In this document: positions 1 to 10,899 of the stretch, piece by piece | Numbering within the stretch: the stretch's first letter is position 1 | How the letters are laid out: each line of letters begins with the position of its first letter | NCBI RefSeq assembly: GCF_000090795.2 | Contig: NW_003546328.1 | Coordinates: forward strand, 180,306 to 244,305 | Length of the DNA stretch: 64,000 nucleotides | Source of the DNA: Amphimedon queenslandica | Lineage: Eukaryota > Porifera > Demospongiae > Haplosclerida > Niphatidae | Reading direction: 5' to 3' | Position numbers and translations under genes: made by a program | Notes under the pieces: model-generated | Databases searched by the model: none | What the model was told of the DNA's origin: nothing | What the model saw: the letters and a program-made list of their open reading frames with translations, nothing else

Positions 1-379
1 TCACAAACCAGTGGCAGACAGTTCCATACTTTTTACCATTCTTAAAGTCATCATGACAGATGCGTGGTTCTTGAATGTGTGACAACATGTAAGAAGGATA
101 GGCACAAAATATGGTCAGTGTATCTCCTATTTTAACGGCACTGTCCGAAGGTGAGGAGGTTATTTTGCCATCAGGAATTAGCAACTGCCATTCCTCTCCT
201 ACACAAACAAGTTATACAAGTATATATAGCATCATTAAACTTTGAAAATGGAAATTATGTATGTGAGATACAATATGTAACATAGAACTTTTTAATATCC
301 TACTTTTATTTTTACTGCAAGAGACAGCAGTTACTGCACATAATACAATCAAAAATATTAAACAGGATTTAGGCTCCAT
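1..379 (-). CDS. 5' end of a secreted or membrane protein (partial)
   Basis: Two exons join in frame on the minus strand: 379-316 and 198-1, the second running off the window. Exon 1 encodes a signal peptide (MEPKSC, then a hydrophobic run LIFLIVLCAVTAVSC) and ends at a GTAAAA donor in phase 1. Exon 2 follows a TGTAG acceptor and continues the frame with EEWQLLIPDGK. The visible mature part has three cysteines (FCAYP, RICHD, TVCHW) and could be the start of an extracellular domain, but too little is present to name a family. An upstream in-frame ATG at 394 would add five residues; I prefer 379 because the hydrophobic core follows directly. The product is unknown. Confidence 0.55.
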
Positions 380-1304
380 TGATGAAGAACACAAGGGATT
401 GAGGGACTATAGAACTATTGAAGCACAGGATTTAACAGTTAAGGACTGAATCAGCTATTTCAGCAAATGCCAGCTAGAACTTAGAAGACAGATAAACCTT
501 TCCTCTCCAACAAAGTTGTTTAGCATGTGATGAGCATGTGATTAAGTCTTGCATCAGAGCACCAGGGTTACTGTGAAATATTTTTTGCACTTCATGCTTC
601 ATCTTAAACAGTTGCATCTCAAGGTGCTAAAGTGAGCAATATTTCGGCACACTTGGCAGAGTCAGCTAGGCTGAGCTAGCATACTATAGTTTATACTTTC
701 GTCTATTAAAATGACTATAGATTTAGGTGAGAATTGTTTTTTATAATTTTTTGTGATCATACACATGCATATTTGTTTGTTGTAGATGATTCTGATCTGT
801 ACATAAATTCACATGTGAGCTCAAAATTTACATAACATGTACATGTATATCAGAAAATGCAATAAAACATATTGTATATTTTTATTCCTCTCTTCTGCAG
901 AGATGTTACAATGGTACTAAACTATGACATGGCTAAGAGCAGGGTTTTAAGGGCCCCAATAAATTTTTTAAGAACTTAATTAAACAAAATTATTACAGAA
1001 GATGGGCCCTTCTGGCCTTTTGCCAAGCAAAAAAGTCATAATATCATCAAAATCAATCTTCCTAGCTAGTTAAAATTCAATAGACAAAGTGCATGTTATC
1101 ATGCGTGCAGGTAAAAATTAATTAATTTTGACTTGAGAGTCCTGTGTCTTCTGAGTTACTCAATCATGCTGATGCACAGCATAAACCTGGTACTGTCATA
1201 CAAAAGAAATGTAAAGATGAAACCATACATCTATACTAACTGAATGAATAATCATGACTTGAGTTATTTTTGATTGTAAAACGTTTGTCTACTCTGCATG
1301 TATA

Positions 1305-1700
1305 AATAAGCATCAGAAATAATTTTTAAAATGGAGAAGTCTCTTTTATATTTTTGATAAAATTTGGGTAAAATCCCTATGCTACAAGGGACTTTAACCT
1401 GGTTTTTGAACAGCTTTAAAAATTTGGGGAAAAAAAATGCAAACTTGGTTGGAATCAGTTTAAACTTTCTACACAACATAAGTACATGCATCAGAAAATT
1501 TTTTCTCCTTTCCATTTTTGACAAATTTGACCAAAGTTCCTGTATATAGTACATGGACTTTGGCCTGATTTTTGAGCAACTTTAAAGATTCAAATTTGAT
1601 TGGAACCAAACTTTTTATGCAACATGACTATATGTATATCAAAAAAAAGATAGCATTATAAAACTAGAGAATTCTTTTTAGTCATTTTTGGTGACACTGG
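1305..1700. repeat. dispersed AT-rich repeat, copy 1
   Basis: This stretch contains the recurring blocks ACTTTCTACACAACATAAG, ATCAGAAAA, AATGGAGAA and GGACTTT.GCC.GATTTTTGA found again near 3.5, 18.8, 44.6, 51.5 and 59.5 kb. It carries no convincing ORF or TIR. The rest of 400-1800 is gene-free AT-rich DNA in which I see nothing else except the short palindrome at 1731-1763. Confidence 0.7.
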
Positions 1701-1730
1701 TTCCGGCTGTTTTTACAATACAGTGCCATT

Positions 1731-1763
1731 ACCAAGAGTAGATCTAGTCTACTCTTGCTATTA
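1731..1763. repeat. short palindrome related to the foldback at 6071
   Basis: CAAGAGTAGA and TCTACTCTTG face each other across a 4-6 bp centre. The same 12-mer AGCAAGAGTAGA forms both ends of the larger foldback at 6071-6329, so this looks like a minimal or internally deleted relative. Confidence 0.55.
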
Positions 1764-2123
1764 CACTATATATGCAAAGTTTATTAGTTTTTTTTAACTA
1801 AATGCATTGAAGTTTTTAAGTCAATTGCAGTATTAGTGAGATAACTGCTGCTAAAGTGATGAAATGAGAGAGAATCCTCCATTTTATTAAGGTAGAATCA
1901 TAGATAATGGTAGAATAGGATAAGTAGAGGAAGTGATCATCATATGACACATGACCACTGAACCTCCTCAGTGCATGCAGTGAAGCTGCATGCATCTGCA
2001 GATCTGAGTAACAGCTCAGCCATCCCGGGCGTGGCTGGGTGCTGTAACCATGATAATGCTGTAACACTCTCTCCTTCTCTCCCGGGCTCCTTAGCCTCTT
2101 TATTTTCACAGGGAACAGCTGAA

Positions 2124-3278
2124 ATGTCAAAAAGGAAGGGTAAAGGTAAATTGCCGGTCCACAGGGTGATCATGGTTGGGCCTGAAGGCGTAGGAAAGAA
2201 TGCTTTGACGTTGCAATTCATGTACTCAGAGGTGAGGAATGCTATCATTATTAGTAACCTTAGGGGCAAATGTAGTATACCGGTACCACTTAGAACGCCA
2301 TTTTAATATTGCTGACTCACTGATAACATCATAGATGAACACCCCTCTCGCCCCACAATATCCTTAGCTGGCAGGATGCTAAGCTGCACCTCACATGGAG
2401 GGGGTGGGCTTGAGCACATAAAAACTAAACACTGAAGAGAATGCTTTGTAGGCTCTAATGGTTTAGGGTTTAGATTATAATGTTTTTGTTGGACCCCCAC
2501 CCACACAACCACCAACATGAAACCCTCACAAAACATTAAAAAAAAATCAAACCCTAAACCCTCACAGCCTACTTGAGTTTTGTGTAAAGATATAGGAGAC
2601 ATAATTTGTTCATTCATTACATCAAAATCTATGGTTTTTTCATTGGAATCTATTTCCAGGATACCGGTATACCTCGCTCTACCCTAACCAAATTTATTAT
2701 TAGTATTATATGATACATATTTGTTTTTGGTTTGGTTCTGGTAAATGTTATCTTCCTTTTTCTTTCTCCTCTATTTCTCTCAGTTTGTTGAGAACTATGA
2801 GCCAACAAAAGCAGACAATTATCGCAAGAAAGCGACAGTCTCCGGGCAAGAATGCCAGATAGACATACTTGATACTGCTGGGCAGGAAGACTATGCTGTC
2901 ATACGTGACAATTACTTCAGAGCCGGAGAGGGCTTCATCTGCGTCTTCTCAGTCACAGAGCGAGAGACTTTTGAGGGCATGAAGGACTTTCGGGAGCAAG
3001 TCCTCAGAGTGAAAGTTGACGATAAAGTCCCAATGATACTCGTTGGTAACAAGATCGATCTCCAAGATCAAAGGGTAGTGAGCTTTGATGAAGCAAAAGC
3101 CCTCGCACATTCGTGGGGGATTCCTTATGAAGAAACATCAGCCAAGACTAAGCTAAATGTTGAAAAGGTTTATTACGATTTAGTCCTTGCCATAAAGGAG
3201 AAGAAAGACTCTAAGAAAGACTCCGTTAATGAAACGAATCAAAAAAAGAAAAAGAAGTCAAAATGTGTCATCTTGTAG
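2124..3278 (+). CDS. Ral-like small GTPase, copy 1, with altered P-loop
   Basis: Coding exons are 2124-2231 and 2784-3278, giving 200 residues. The family is Ral: KVIMVG-type strand, switch [12 protein letters not shown], switch [19 protein letters not shown], a lysine-rich tail and a C-terminal CVIL prenylation box. Ral GTPases act on the plasma membrane and exocyst. The P-loop reads GPEGVGKN instead of GxGGVGKS: residue 21 is Glu (Ras Gly12 equivalent) and residue 26 is Asn (Ras Ser17 equivalent, a Mg2+ ligand). All five substitutions in exon 1 relative to the copy at 24.2 kb fall in 36 codons, while exon 2 is nearly identical, including its 3'UTR. The intron is 552 bp, against 122 bp in the other copy, and carries a foldback insertion. 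It is an intact ORF, but nucleotide binding is probably impaired; it may be a dominant-negative-like paralog or a gene in decay. Confidence 0.85.
2448..2578. repeat. foldback insertion in the Ral copy 1 intron
   Basis: GTAGGCT...GGTTTAGGGTTTAGATT on the left matches, inverted, AATCAAACCCTAAACCCTCACAGCCTAC on the right. It accounts for part of the extra intron length relative to Ral copy 2. The TTTAGGG-like words are only the arms of this inverted repeat. Confidence 0.6.
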
Positions 3279-3469
3279 GACAATTCTTTCCAGCATCCTC
3301 CCGCCACCTCTCTCTCTCTCTCTCTTTCTTGCTAACTTGTTCTCATCATCTTACTATTAATAGCTGTTAATCAATAGACTGTGAAACCAGTAATTATTAT
3401 TATTAGTAATTTTATTAGCTTATTCAGTGGATGTTCTTTACTCTAGTTTAATTATGCTAATGTGTTTAT

Positions 3470-3910
3470 GTTCCAAAAATTTGAACTAATTCTGATCAAG
3501 TTTGGATTTTTTACAAATTTTTCAAGTTGCTTAAAAATTGGGTCAAAGTCCTTGTACTATTAAATAGTGCAAGGACTTTGGCCTGATTTTAAAGCAACTT
3601 GAAAAGTTCATAAAAAATCTAAACTTGATCAGAATCAGTTCAAACTTTCTACACAACATAAGCACATGTATAATGTATCAGAAAAAAATTATAAGAATGG
3701 AGATTTCTCTCCTTTTAATTTTTGATGAAATTAGGCCAAAATTCTTGTACAAGACTTTGGCTCCATTTTTGAGCAGCTTTAAAAATTCATTAAAATCTAA
3801 ATTTGATCGGAACCAAATTTTCTATGCAACATGTATGCCAAAAAATTATAAAAATAGAGAATTCTTTTCTAATCATCTTTGGTAAAATAGCCACATTGGG
3901 TCTGTTTTTA
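3470..3910. repeat. dispersed AT-rich repeat, copy 2
   Basis: This is the same family as 1305-1700, with two or more units and a palindromic centre (AAGTCC.TGTACTATT / AATAGTGCAAGGACTT). It begins where similarity between the 3' flanks of the two Ral copies ends, so it lies at or near a duplication boundary. Confidence 0.7.
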
Positions 3911-4113
3911 CAATACATGCTTATGCATGCACCTTACACTTTTTAAGGACATTCATTGCACTTTATTAATGATTTAACTATATGGCACATGGTACAATTA
4001 TACCTGGTAATTCACAGATTTGAATATTATTATACTTATTATTAAATAAAATCAGTGATGAAAAGGGGCAATGAGGAATATAATAAGTGTAAAAGGATTA
4101 AAATCTAATAATG

Positions 4114-7010
4114 TTAGGTTTCATATTGTGAGGGATCCAGACCCAAGAACTCAAATGCATTCTTGCTGAGAAGTTTGTCCTAAAATCAAAAAATAATACT
4201 TATAAGAGCCTAAATGATGCAAACCTTAAGTGATGTGTCCCATTCTTCAATTGACTCAATCAGTTTCCCTGGGAAGTGTTCTCCCAGAGGAAATGGATAA
4301 TCACTTCCTAGAACAACTCTATCCTATTAGAATAGCTGATTAAAGATAACACAATAACAGATCTTTTTACAGTAACACAATGCAATTATGATTCTAATCC
4401 CTTCCTCAGGGTTCTGCCTTTAAAAAAAAATTAGAGGTGGTTGGAGACTTATTGTTCCTTTTAAATCTATGCACAGACTACAATATCATGCTTTTATGTA
4501 TGGCTATTAATATACATGTAAATTGGATGGTTGGTCTAAGTGATGAACTGGTTGGTTCATTTGTTGAGGTGGTTGTCCAGACCACCCCCAACCACCATAG
4601 GCAGAGCTATGCTCCCTCCTCCCTTCCTTGAAAGTGCAGTGCATTAGAGGTCAGTCATGAGGTCAGTTAGTGATTGTAATACCAGTTTTAAACAGGTTGT
4701 TTGTTATAACAAGGATAAGATCATAGTGCCACTAAATTGGATTACCTCTCCAATGATATCTACCAGGAACTTGAGTGCCTTTTGATCATGAACCAATGAA
4801 TCAGTGTACACCTTTCCTATGTAACTCCTACAATACAAACTATCAAATACTACTACTGTGTTTTTCGATGACAGACAAGCAGAATGTGTTATGCACATGC
4901 TCTCTTGAAAGTAGATGCATCTATACTTAATACCATATCTATGTTAATACTGACCACCAATATTAGCAAGGCATGTGCCAAGCACATTTTCTGCTTGTCT
5001 ATCATACAAGTTTGAGCTAGAACACAACACAAACAGATCCAAACAGACCTAGGATTGACACTATTCTCAGTGGCACAGAGATCAGGGCGTACATTAAAAC
5101 CATGCTCAATCCTTCCAATGGTATAAGGGAAGGATCCTCCTCCATGAGCAAAGCATATCTTTAGGTTTGGGTGTCTCTCCAGCACGCCACCAAACAGAAC
5201 AGAACAAATGGCAGTTGCTGTCTCTGCTGGCATCCCTAGAGAGAGAGAGGGGGGAAGAGAGAGGGGGAGGGAGAGAGAGGGGATAACACTTTGCTGCTAA
5301 ACTTATACACGCACAAGGTATGAAATAGCGATTGTTAAATTCTAATCTTACCAAAACAAGGAGGAATCCATGTACATGTAATATTATATCATTGTTGATA
5401 ATTGAGAGAATATTAGGCATATTAGAGATAATCCACTTAACTTGATGTACTACATGCTTCCATAATTGGGTTAGGCATTTGAGGTCACACAAGGATTCAA
5501 CATCATGCACGCACCATGTACACATCATTGATATACTAACAATAGACCCATTGTGGTGTACACTATGCATAGTGTTGTATATGGAGATTTTTTTTAATAG
5601 TCATTACTCACCTACTAGCCATGGTAACCAGTATTTTGACATACGGCCACCTGTCTCCATGTCCCAAGGATGAACAAACACAGCTGCATTCAACTCCTCA
5701 GCCGCCTTTAACATTAAATGGAGCAATTACATATTATCTTTGTAAATGATTGTGTGACTCACAGCAAATACACATTGTAACTCGGTAGCATCAAGATTCC
5801 ACTCATTGACATGAGAGCCTATCTGAACACCAGGAAAGCCTAGCTCCTATCATTCCAATGATGATTACATTCAAACGATGATTATCCTAACAGCATTAGT
5901 ACATGTACAATATACCTTAATACAACGTTTCAGTTCTTGAACAGCTAGCTCGGGTGCCTGGGATAAGAAAAATTAGAGTTTGAATTGTGTGCATGTCATT
6001 GTTACTGTGTGCAATAGTATTATTACAGTCTGAGGCTAGTAAGTAACATAATTAAAATTGATTAAGTAAAAGCAAGAGTAGATAATAATTAGAGGAGAGT
6101 GTCCTACTATGCACTATGACCCCTGTTTCATCACCGCATAGAAATGGAAAGTCACACTCCGGTTATTTCTGTACTTTATTTGAGTAGTTATAGTTATTGC
6201 TAGTTATCTTCAAACAACTACTCAAAAATACAGAAATAGCCGGGATGTGACTCTTCAACTCTATACCGTGATGAAGCAAGGTGTGTTGCACAGTAGGACA
6301 CTTTCCTCTAACTATTATCTACTCTTGCTAAAAGCAATTAAACATACAATGAGATAAGGCACATGTTATACTTTAATGCAAGTTATGCAACATCTGCAAA
6401 ATTACATGTGACATTACAATTTTCTACTATAAGATACATGTACATGTTATCTAGATAATACAGACTTTTAATATTCACCTGCATAGGAAGCGTGCCCAGC
6501 CCGACAAATCTCTTTGGAAATTTGGCAACAGTTTGAGCCAAATCGTTGTTTAAAATTTTACACAAGTCAAGTGTGTCCTCTGGCTTTGCCTAGTTGCGTA
6601 AATACAAAAGATTTAAAGGAGCGTCATCAAGGGATACTAACATACCCAATAGCTGAACATAACTGGTACGGTTGATAGGGCCTGTACAGTTACACCTAAT
6701 GAAACATCATCAATAAAAGCGTCTCCCTCTCTCTCTCTCTCCTTCCCCAATACCTGTATTATCCATGTCTTTTATCCTAGCTTCGGGAGACCAGCAGTTC
6801 TCGTCCACCACTCGAAAGAGTTGGCCGTCCTTTAACATCCTTGCCTTCCCTTGGCAGTGGTGGTGAAGCTGGATCCACCCGCCATAACCATATCTCTGAA
6901 TGTAACAGAAAATCAAACCTTTCTTCCGTCTCTTTACGCCTTACCTCTTTTAAATCCGGCCATCTCTCTGGCAAGATGTGGTTGTGAATGTCTACTTTAA
7001 TGCCTGACAT
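4114..7010 (-). CDS. ACMSD: 2-amino-3-carboxymuconate-6-semialdehyde decarboxylase
   Basis: Eleven exons join without frame breaks: 7010-6945, 6895-6754, 6695-6646, 6589-6479, 5957-5916, 5846-5763, 5705-5612, 5235-5049, 4827-4746, 4323-4225, 4179-4114. The product is 340 residues (human 336). ACMSD is a zinc-dependent amidohydrolase-fold decarboxylase of the kynurenine pathway that diverts tryptophan carbon away from NAD synthesis. The metal-binding HxH is in [10 protein letters not shown] near the N-terminus, further ligands are in FVHPWD and AHGGG, and the active-site Asp is in [10 protein letters not shown]. Long runs match the human enzyme ([30 protein letters not shown]). An in-frame ATG lies 32 codons upstream, but family alignment starts at [11 protein letters not shown]. 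Exon 8 uses the weaker donor GTCTGT. Intron 4 holds the foldback at 6071-6329. Confidence 0.95.
6071..6329. repeat. foldback/MITE-like element in ACMSD intron 4
   Basis: Long imperfect inverted repeat of about 259 bp: the ends are AGCAAGAGTAGATAATA and TATTATCTACTCTTGCT, and internal blocks GAGTGTCCTACT / GTAGGACACTTTC and TTATTTCTGTA.TT / AATACAGAAATA also pair. There is no ORF. It is a non-autonomous DNA element by structure. Confidence 0.8.
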
Positions 7011-7596
7011 TTTCTTCCATGAACACAAAGGGAAACCATTTACCCAGCGGGAGTATGAGATCAAGTTGACAAGTTCACACCACGTAATACCCACAGTCCC
7101 ACACACCTTTGTTTACCAACCCACTCTTTCGAGTACATACAGGAAACTGTAGTCTAATCATAGATATTATAGTTACGTAGATCTAATACCGGTCGGTATC
7201 TATGCTCTAATCTATGCTCTTTTAATTACTATGAGCCACGCCTATAATTAATTACGATCAAGCACACATACCGTATCTAGCTGACATATCTGTAGTATGG
7301 TTGTGTGCTTATCACGCTTAAATGAATTTAGTATGGTTTCAAGGAAATGTGAATTCCCCAGCACAGCAAAATAAGTAATCTAACGCATTTAATCTTGTGC
7401 AATTTATGTTATATGATTTGTTTCACAATAACAATAGCAGAAAAATTATTTAATTTCAAAGACAAAATCACTATTAGATCTACAACAACTACAACATTAA
7501 AAATTAATAGGCCTAAAATAACAACAGCAATAAACTAGAAATCTATATCTAGATTAAATAACTCAAAAAAGAAAAAAGCCTTAAAGCATGAAAGTT
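7011..7596. other. intergenic region between ACMSD and the Cys-rich array
   Basis: Contains the ACMSD 5' flank and the 3' flank of Cys-rich copy 1. The stretch near 7310-7510 is similar to the 3' flanks of the other array copies (ACAACAACTACAACA, AGGCCTA). I see no ORF with family support. Confidence 0.5.
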
Positions 7597-8331
7597 TTAA
7601 AAGAAAAAAGCAAGGAGAATCACGGCAATGAATGAGACTGTAGCAAGAGGATAAACCTTGTTAGCAGGACTCATAATATTATTGCATGAAGGGCCTGCAT
7701 TGACTCCACTGCAGCTATCAATACCAGATCCAATTAAAGGACGAGCACAGCAACCAATCAATGAAGCAACCCTAGTAAGACTATCGAGACACTTAGCAGA
7801 GGTTGTACTGTTGCAGACTATTCCAGTATTAATGGAATAGCAAGCACCATCAATTTGATCAAATGCAACACTGTTGGTACGATTCTCTCGAGCAAGTAGA
7901 ACACGACAATAGTCTCCATTCTCTTGTCCGCAAACTCCATTTTGAAGAAATTCTGTTTCAAAATTTATTGCAGCAGAAGAATCATTATTTGCCATTCCTC
8001 GGCAGCGTAAGAATGTAACCAATGGGTCAAGGCAGGAAGAGATGCAGTGTCTGGAGTAAGCCTGATTTATTTCAGCTAGCTGGGAATCATTGAGATCAGA
8101 GGTTGGGCTAAGTTCAAGCAGTGCAGTTGCGCTACAGCTTTGAGGCAAGCTTTTATTAAAGGCAGTGAAGCAGTCATCAGAATCATCATCCTGACGAATG
8201 TCATGCTCCTCAGAAAATTTGATCAGTAGGCTTTCCTGCAGATTGCTTGCAACAGCTCCTTGACTGATGACAGCTGCAACAAATAAGCAGCAGACTGCTG
8301 CAAATTTAGTGGAAAGAGAGAAATTTGACAT
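7597..8331 (-). CDS. Cys-rich secreted, probably GPI-anchored protein, copy 1
   Basis: Single exon, 244 residues. It has a signal peptide (AAVCCLFVAAVISQG), a mature domain of about 190 residues with 14 cysteines, several N-glycosylation sequons (NKS, NDS, NRT, NST), and a C-terminal hydrophobic tail (YPLATVSFIAVILLAFFF) that ends the protein with no cytoplasmic residues, the usual shape of a GPI-attachment signal. Recurring cysteine landmarks are LPQSC, HCISSCLDP, GVCGQ, IVCNSTTSA.C, GCCARP and DSC.GVNA. I do not recognise the domain. It is the copy furthest downstream in a five-gene minus-strand tandem array and the most divergent one (for example, an insertion NNIM before SPANK). The function is unknown; a surface recognition or defence role is speculation. 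Confidence 0.85.
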   Translation of the reverse strand: MSNFSLSTKFAAVCCLFVAAVISQGAVASNLQESLLIKFSEEHDIRQDDDSDDCFTAFNKSLPQSCSATALLELSPTSDLNDSQLAEINQAYSRHCISSCLDPLVTFLRCRGMANNDSSAAINFETEFLQNGVCGQENGDYCRVLLARENRTNSVAFDQIDGACYSINTGIVCNSTTSAKCLDSLTRVASLIGCCARPLIGSGIDSCSGVNAGPSCNNIMSPANKVYPLATVSFIAVILLAFFF

Positions 8332-8509
8332 GTTGCAGCTTCACTATCAACAAGAACTCTTACTATCAACCTTCGATCACCTCTATCTGGTTACAATGAC
8401 TTCAAATAGACTAAAAATACCTGTTTTAGTGTCGGGCTTAATCTTATTATACTTGTGGTTGGGTTTAAATTCATTTGAAGCATTTTTGTTGGATATCTTA
8501 TATCAGTGA

Positions 8510-9114
8510 GAGTATAGGTATTTGACATCATAAGTCAGCTTAATCATACAAAGCATAGTAGTGAATAACTTCACGCAAAGACAAACACCTTTGTTTACCA
8601 AACATTCAATTACCATGAACCATACCCATAGATGATCACATCACCACTGTAAATTCTTTCAAAGTCAATTGTATTTTATTTTCGCTTTAATTCTCTTATC
8701 AGCTACGATCTAAAAACTTGCCCAGTGGCCACCTAATAAGATAATACTTATAGACTATAAGGTAATGAAAAGTATTTCTAACCAAGTAATCACTCTATTA
8801 TCAGTGATAATGGAATTTATCAGTGTACAGTTAGGATATTGTGAATCACTCTAATGCATGTAAACCATTTACCCAGTGGGGTGAGGAGATCAAGTTGGCA
8901 TTTGACAGCTTCACGCCACACTGTAAACCCATTAAAATTACCTTTTAATTTTAACTATTCTTATCATTGGCCTAATTTTTTTCAAGTTAATGGACAAAAT
9001 CGTTAAAATTAATGGATCTTAGTATACCCATTACCCCCCATTGCAAAAGCGTTAAACATAAAGGCCATTGGGTTTAAAGTACACTACACTCACACACACA
9101 CACACACACACACA
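8510..9114. other. intergenic spacer, Cys-rich copies 1 and 2
   Basis: Repeated spacer sequence shared with the other array members (words such as TTGGATATCTTATATCA, CATAGTAGTGAATAACTTCA, TTATCAGTGATAATGGAATT), plus a short (CA)n at about 9090-9113 adjoining the stop side of copy 2. No gene is seen. Confidence 0.55.
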
Positions 9115-9891
9115 CTAACAGTATAAAATTATAAAAAAAGTAAGGAAGATCATAGTCTCGTCGCCCAGCCCCCAGGGCGACGAGACTAGGAAGATCACAG
9201 CAATGAATGACAGAGTAGCAAGAAGATAAACCTTGTTAGCAGGACTATTGCATGAAGGATCTGCATTGACTCCAGTGCAGCTATCAATACCAGGTCCAAT
9301 ATAAGGACGAGCACAGCAACCAATCAATGAAGCAGCCCTAGTAAGACTATTGAGACACCTAGCAGAGGTTGTACTGTTGCAGACTATTCCAGCATCATTA
9401 GAATAGCAAGCATCAGTTTGATCAAATGCAGCACTGTTAGTACGATTCTGTTGAACAAATAGAACAAGACAGCAGTCTCCACTCTCTTGTCCACAGACTC
9501 CATTTTGAAAAAATTCCGTTTGAAAATTTATCGTAGCTGAAGAATCATTATGTGCTATTCCTAAGCAGTGAACGTATGTAACCAATGGGTCAAGGCAGGA
9601 AGAGATGCAGTTTCTGGAGAAAGCTGGATTTATTTTAGCTAGCTGGGCATCACTAAGATCAGAGGTTAGGTCAAGATCAAATAGTATAGTTGCGTTACAG
9701 CTTTGAGGCAAGCTGTCATTAAAGGTAGTGCAGCATTCATCAATGTCATCATCCTGACGAGTGTCGTGCTCCTTAGAAAATTTAGCAAGTAGACTTTTCT
9801 GCAGATTGTTTGCAACAGCTCCTTGACTGATGACAGCTACAACAAATAAGCAGCAGACTGCTGCAAATTTAGTGGAAATAGAGTTTGACAT
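9115..9891 (-). CDS. Cys-rich secreted protein, copy 2, with insertion in the C-terminal tail
   Basis: Single exon, 258 residues, same layout as the other copies. It has 16 cysteines: DECC and DCC each add one to the shared set. The C-terminal hydrophobic tail is interrupted: after SFIAVIF the sequence reads LVSSPWGLGDETMIFLTFFIILYC. The extra residues come from a 36-bp foldback element at 9153-9188 and its 9-bp target-site duplication. The frame stays open and a new, still hydrophobic C-terminus is made, but the charged segment GDE breaks the original tail, so membrane attachment may be changed or lost. Confidence 0.85.
   Translation of the reverse strand: MSNSISTKFAAVCCLFVVAVISQGAVANNLQKSLLAKFSKEHDTRQDDDIDECCTTFNDSLPQSCNATILFDLDLTSDLSDAQLAKINPAFSRNCISSCLDPLVTYVHCLGIAHNDSSATINFQTEFFQNGVCGQESGDCCLVLFVQQNRTNSAAFDQTDACYSNDAGIVCNSTTSARCLNSLTRAASLIGCCARPYIGPGIDSCTGVNADPSCNSPANKVYLLATLSFIAVIFLVSSPWGLGDETMIFLTFFIILYC
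9153..9188. mobile_element. 36-bp foldback element in coding exon, 9-bp TSD
   Basis: TAGTCTCGTCGCCC and GGGCGACGAGACTA are perfect inverted arms around a short centre. The flanks 9144-9152 and 9189-9197 are both GGAAGATCA, a 9-bp direct duplication; the sister genes have one copy of this sequence (GGAGGATCA in copies 3-5). The 9-bp TSD is in the range of Mutator-like elements, which is an inference about type. Confidence 0.85.
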
Positions 9892-10494
9892 GTTACAGCT
9901 TCACTATCATCAAGAACTCTTACTATCAACCTTCAATTGGCTCTATCTGGTTACAGTTACTTCAAATAGACTAAAAATACCTGTTTTATCTGGGTCTTGT
10001 TATATTTGTGGTTGGGTTTGAAGCATTTTTGTTGGATATCTTATATCAAGGAGGGTATAGGTCTTTAACATTAGTCAACATATATAAAGCATAGTAGTGA
10101 ATGACTTCATATGTAGGCATGCCACTAAAATTACCTTACCATAAGCCATACCCATGATCACATTACCATTATAAATTCTTTCAAAAGCCACTTGTACTTT
10201 ATTTTCACTTTAATTCTCTTATCAGTCACAATCTAAAAACATCCTTGCCCAGCGGCTACCTAATAAGATTATTATTACTTAATATTTTTAAGTTAAGAGG
10301 GAGACTATAAAGTAATGAAACCAAATAATCATCACTCTATTATCAGTGATAATGGAATTCGTCAGTGTACAGTGAAGGCTCAGGATATTATGAATGTTTA
10401 CTTTAGTTTAATGCCTTTTATGAAGTACAAAACCAGTTGATATTTGATAACTTCACACCACATAATACACCACACGTACACACATATACACACA

Positions 10495-10526
10495 TAGTCA
10501 GGTGAAGCCTAGGCTCTGCCTGACTA
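10495..10526. mobile_element. short foldback, TAGTCAGG ends
   Basis: TAGTCAGG...CCTGACTA inverted ends enclose GTGAAGCCTAGGCTCTG-type centre sequence. Equivalent elements occur in the corresponding spacers at 12565-12595 and 15839-15877, so the insertion predates duplication of the array. Confidence 0.7.
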
Positions 10527-10899
10527 GTACATGATATACACACAAACACACATTCATATATCTAGCCACACCCATGACTTACATACTGTATAGCTGTATG
10601 AAGCATCTGTGCATATTGGTAGCAATCTATTGTGCTTAAATGAATTTAATAGTCTAGGGAATGAGGTGGAATCCCCCATCTAATGGACTGAAATAGCAAA
10701 ATAAGCAATCTATAAGTGCATTTCAAACATGCACAATTTAGTGTTATAATATTAGTTCAAATAACAATATCAAAAATTAATTGGTTGTCAAAATCCCTAA
10801 TACTTTAAATCTACAACAACTACAACAGTCTAATAAATTAATAGGCCTATAGCAATCACAATAATAGTGGCTTAAAGTTCAGTATCAATGTATAAAGTT

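Noticed and set aside
2459-2565. Telomere-like TTTAGGG words
   Set aside because: Only two or three copies, in opposite orientations, forming the arms of a foldback in an intron.
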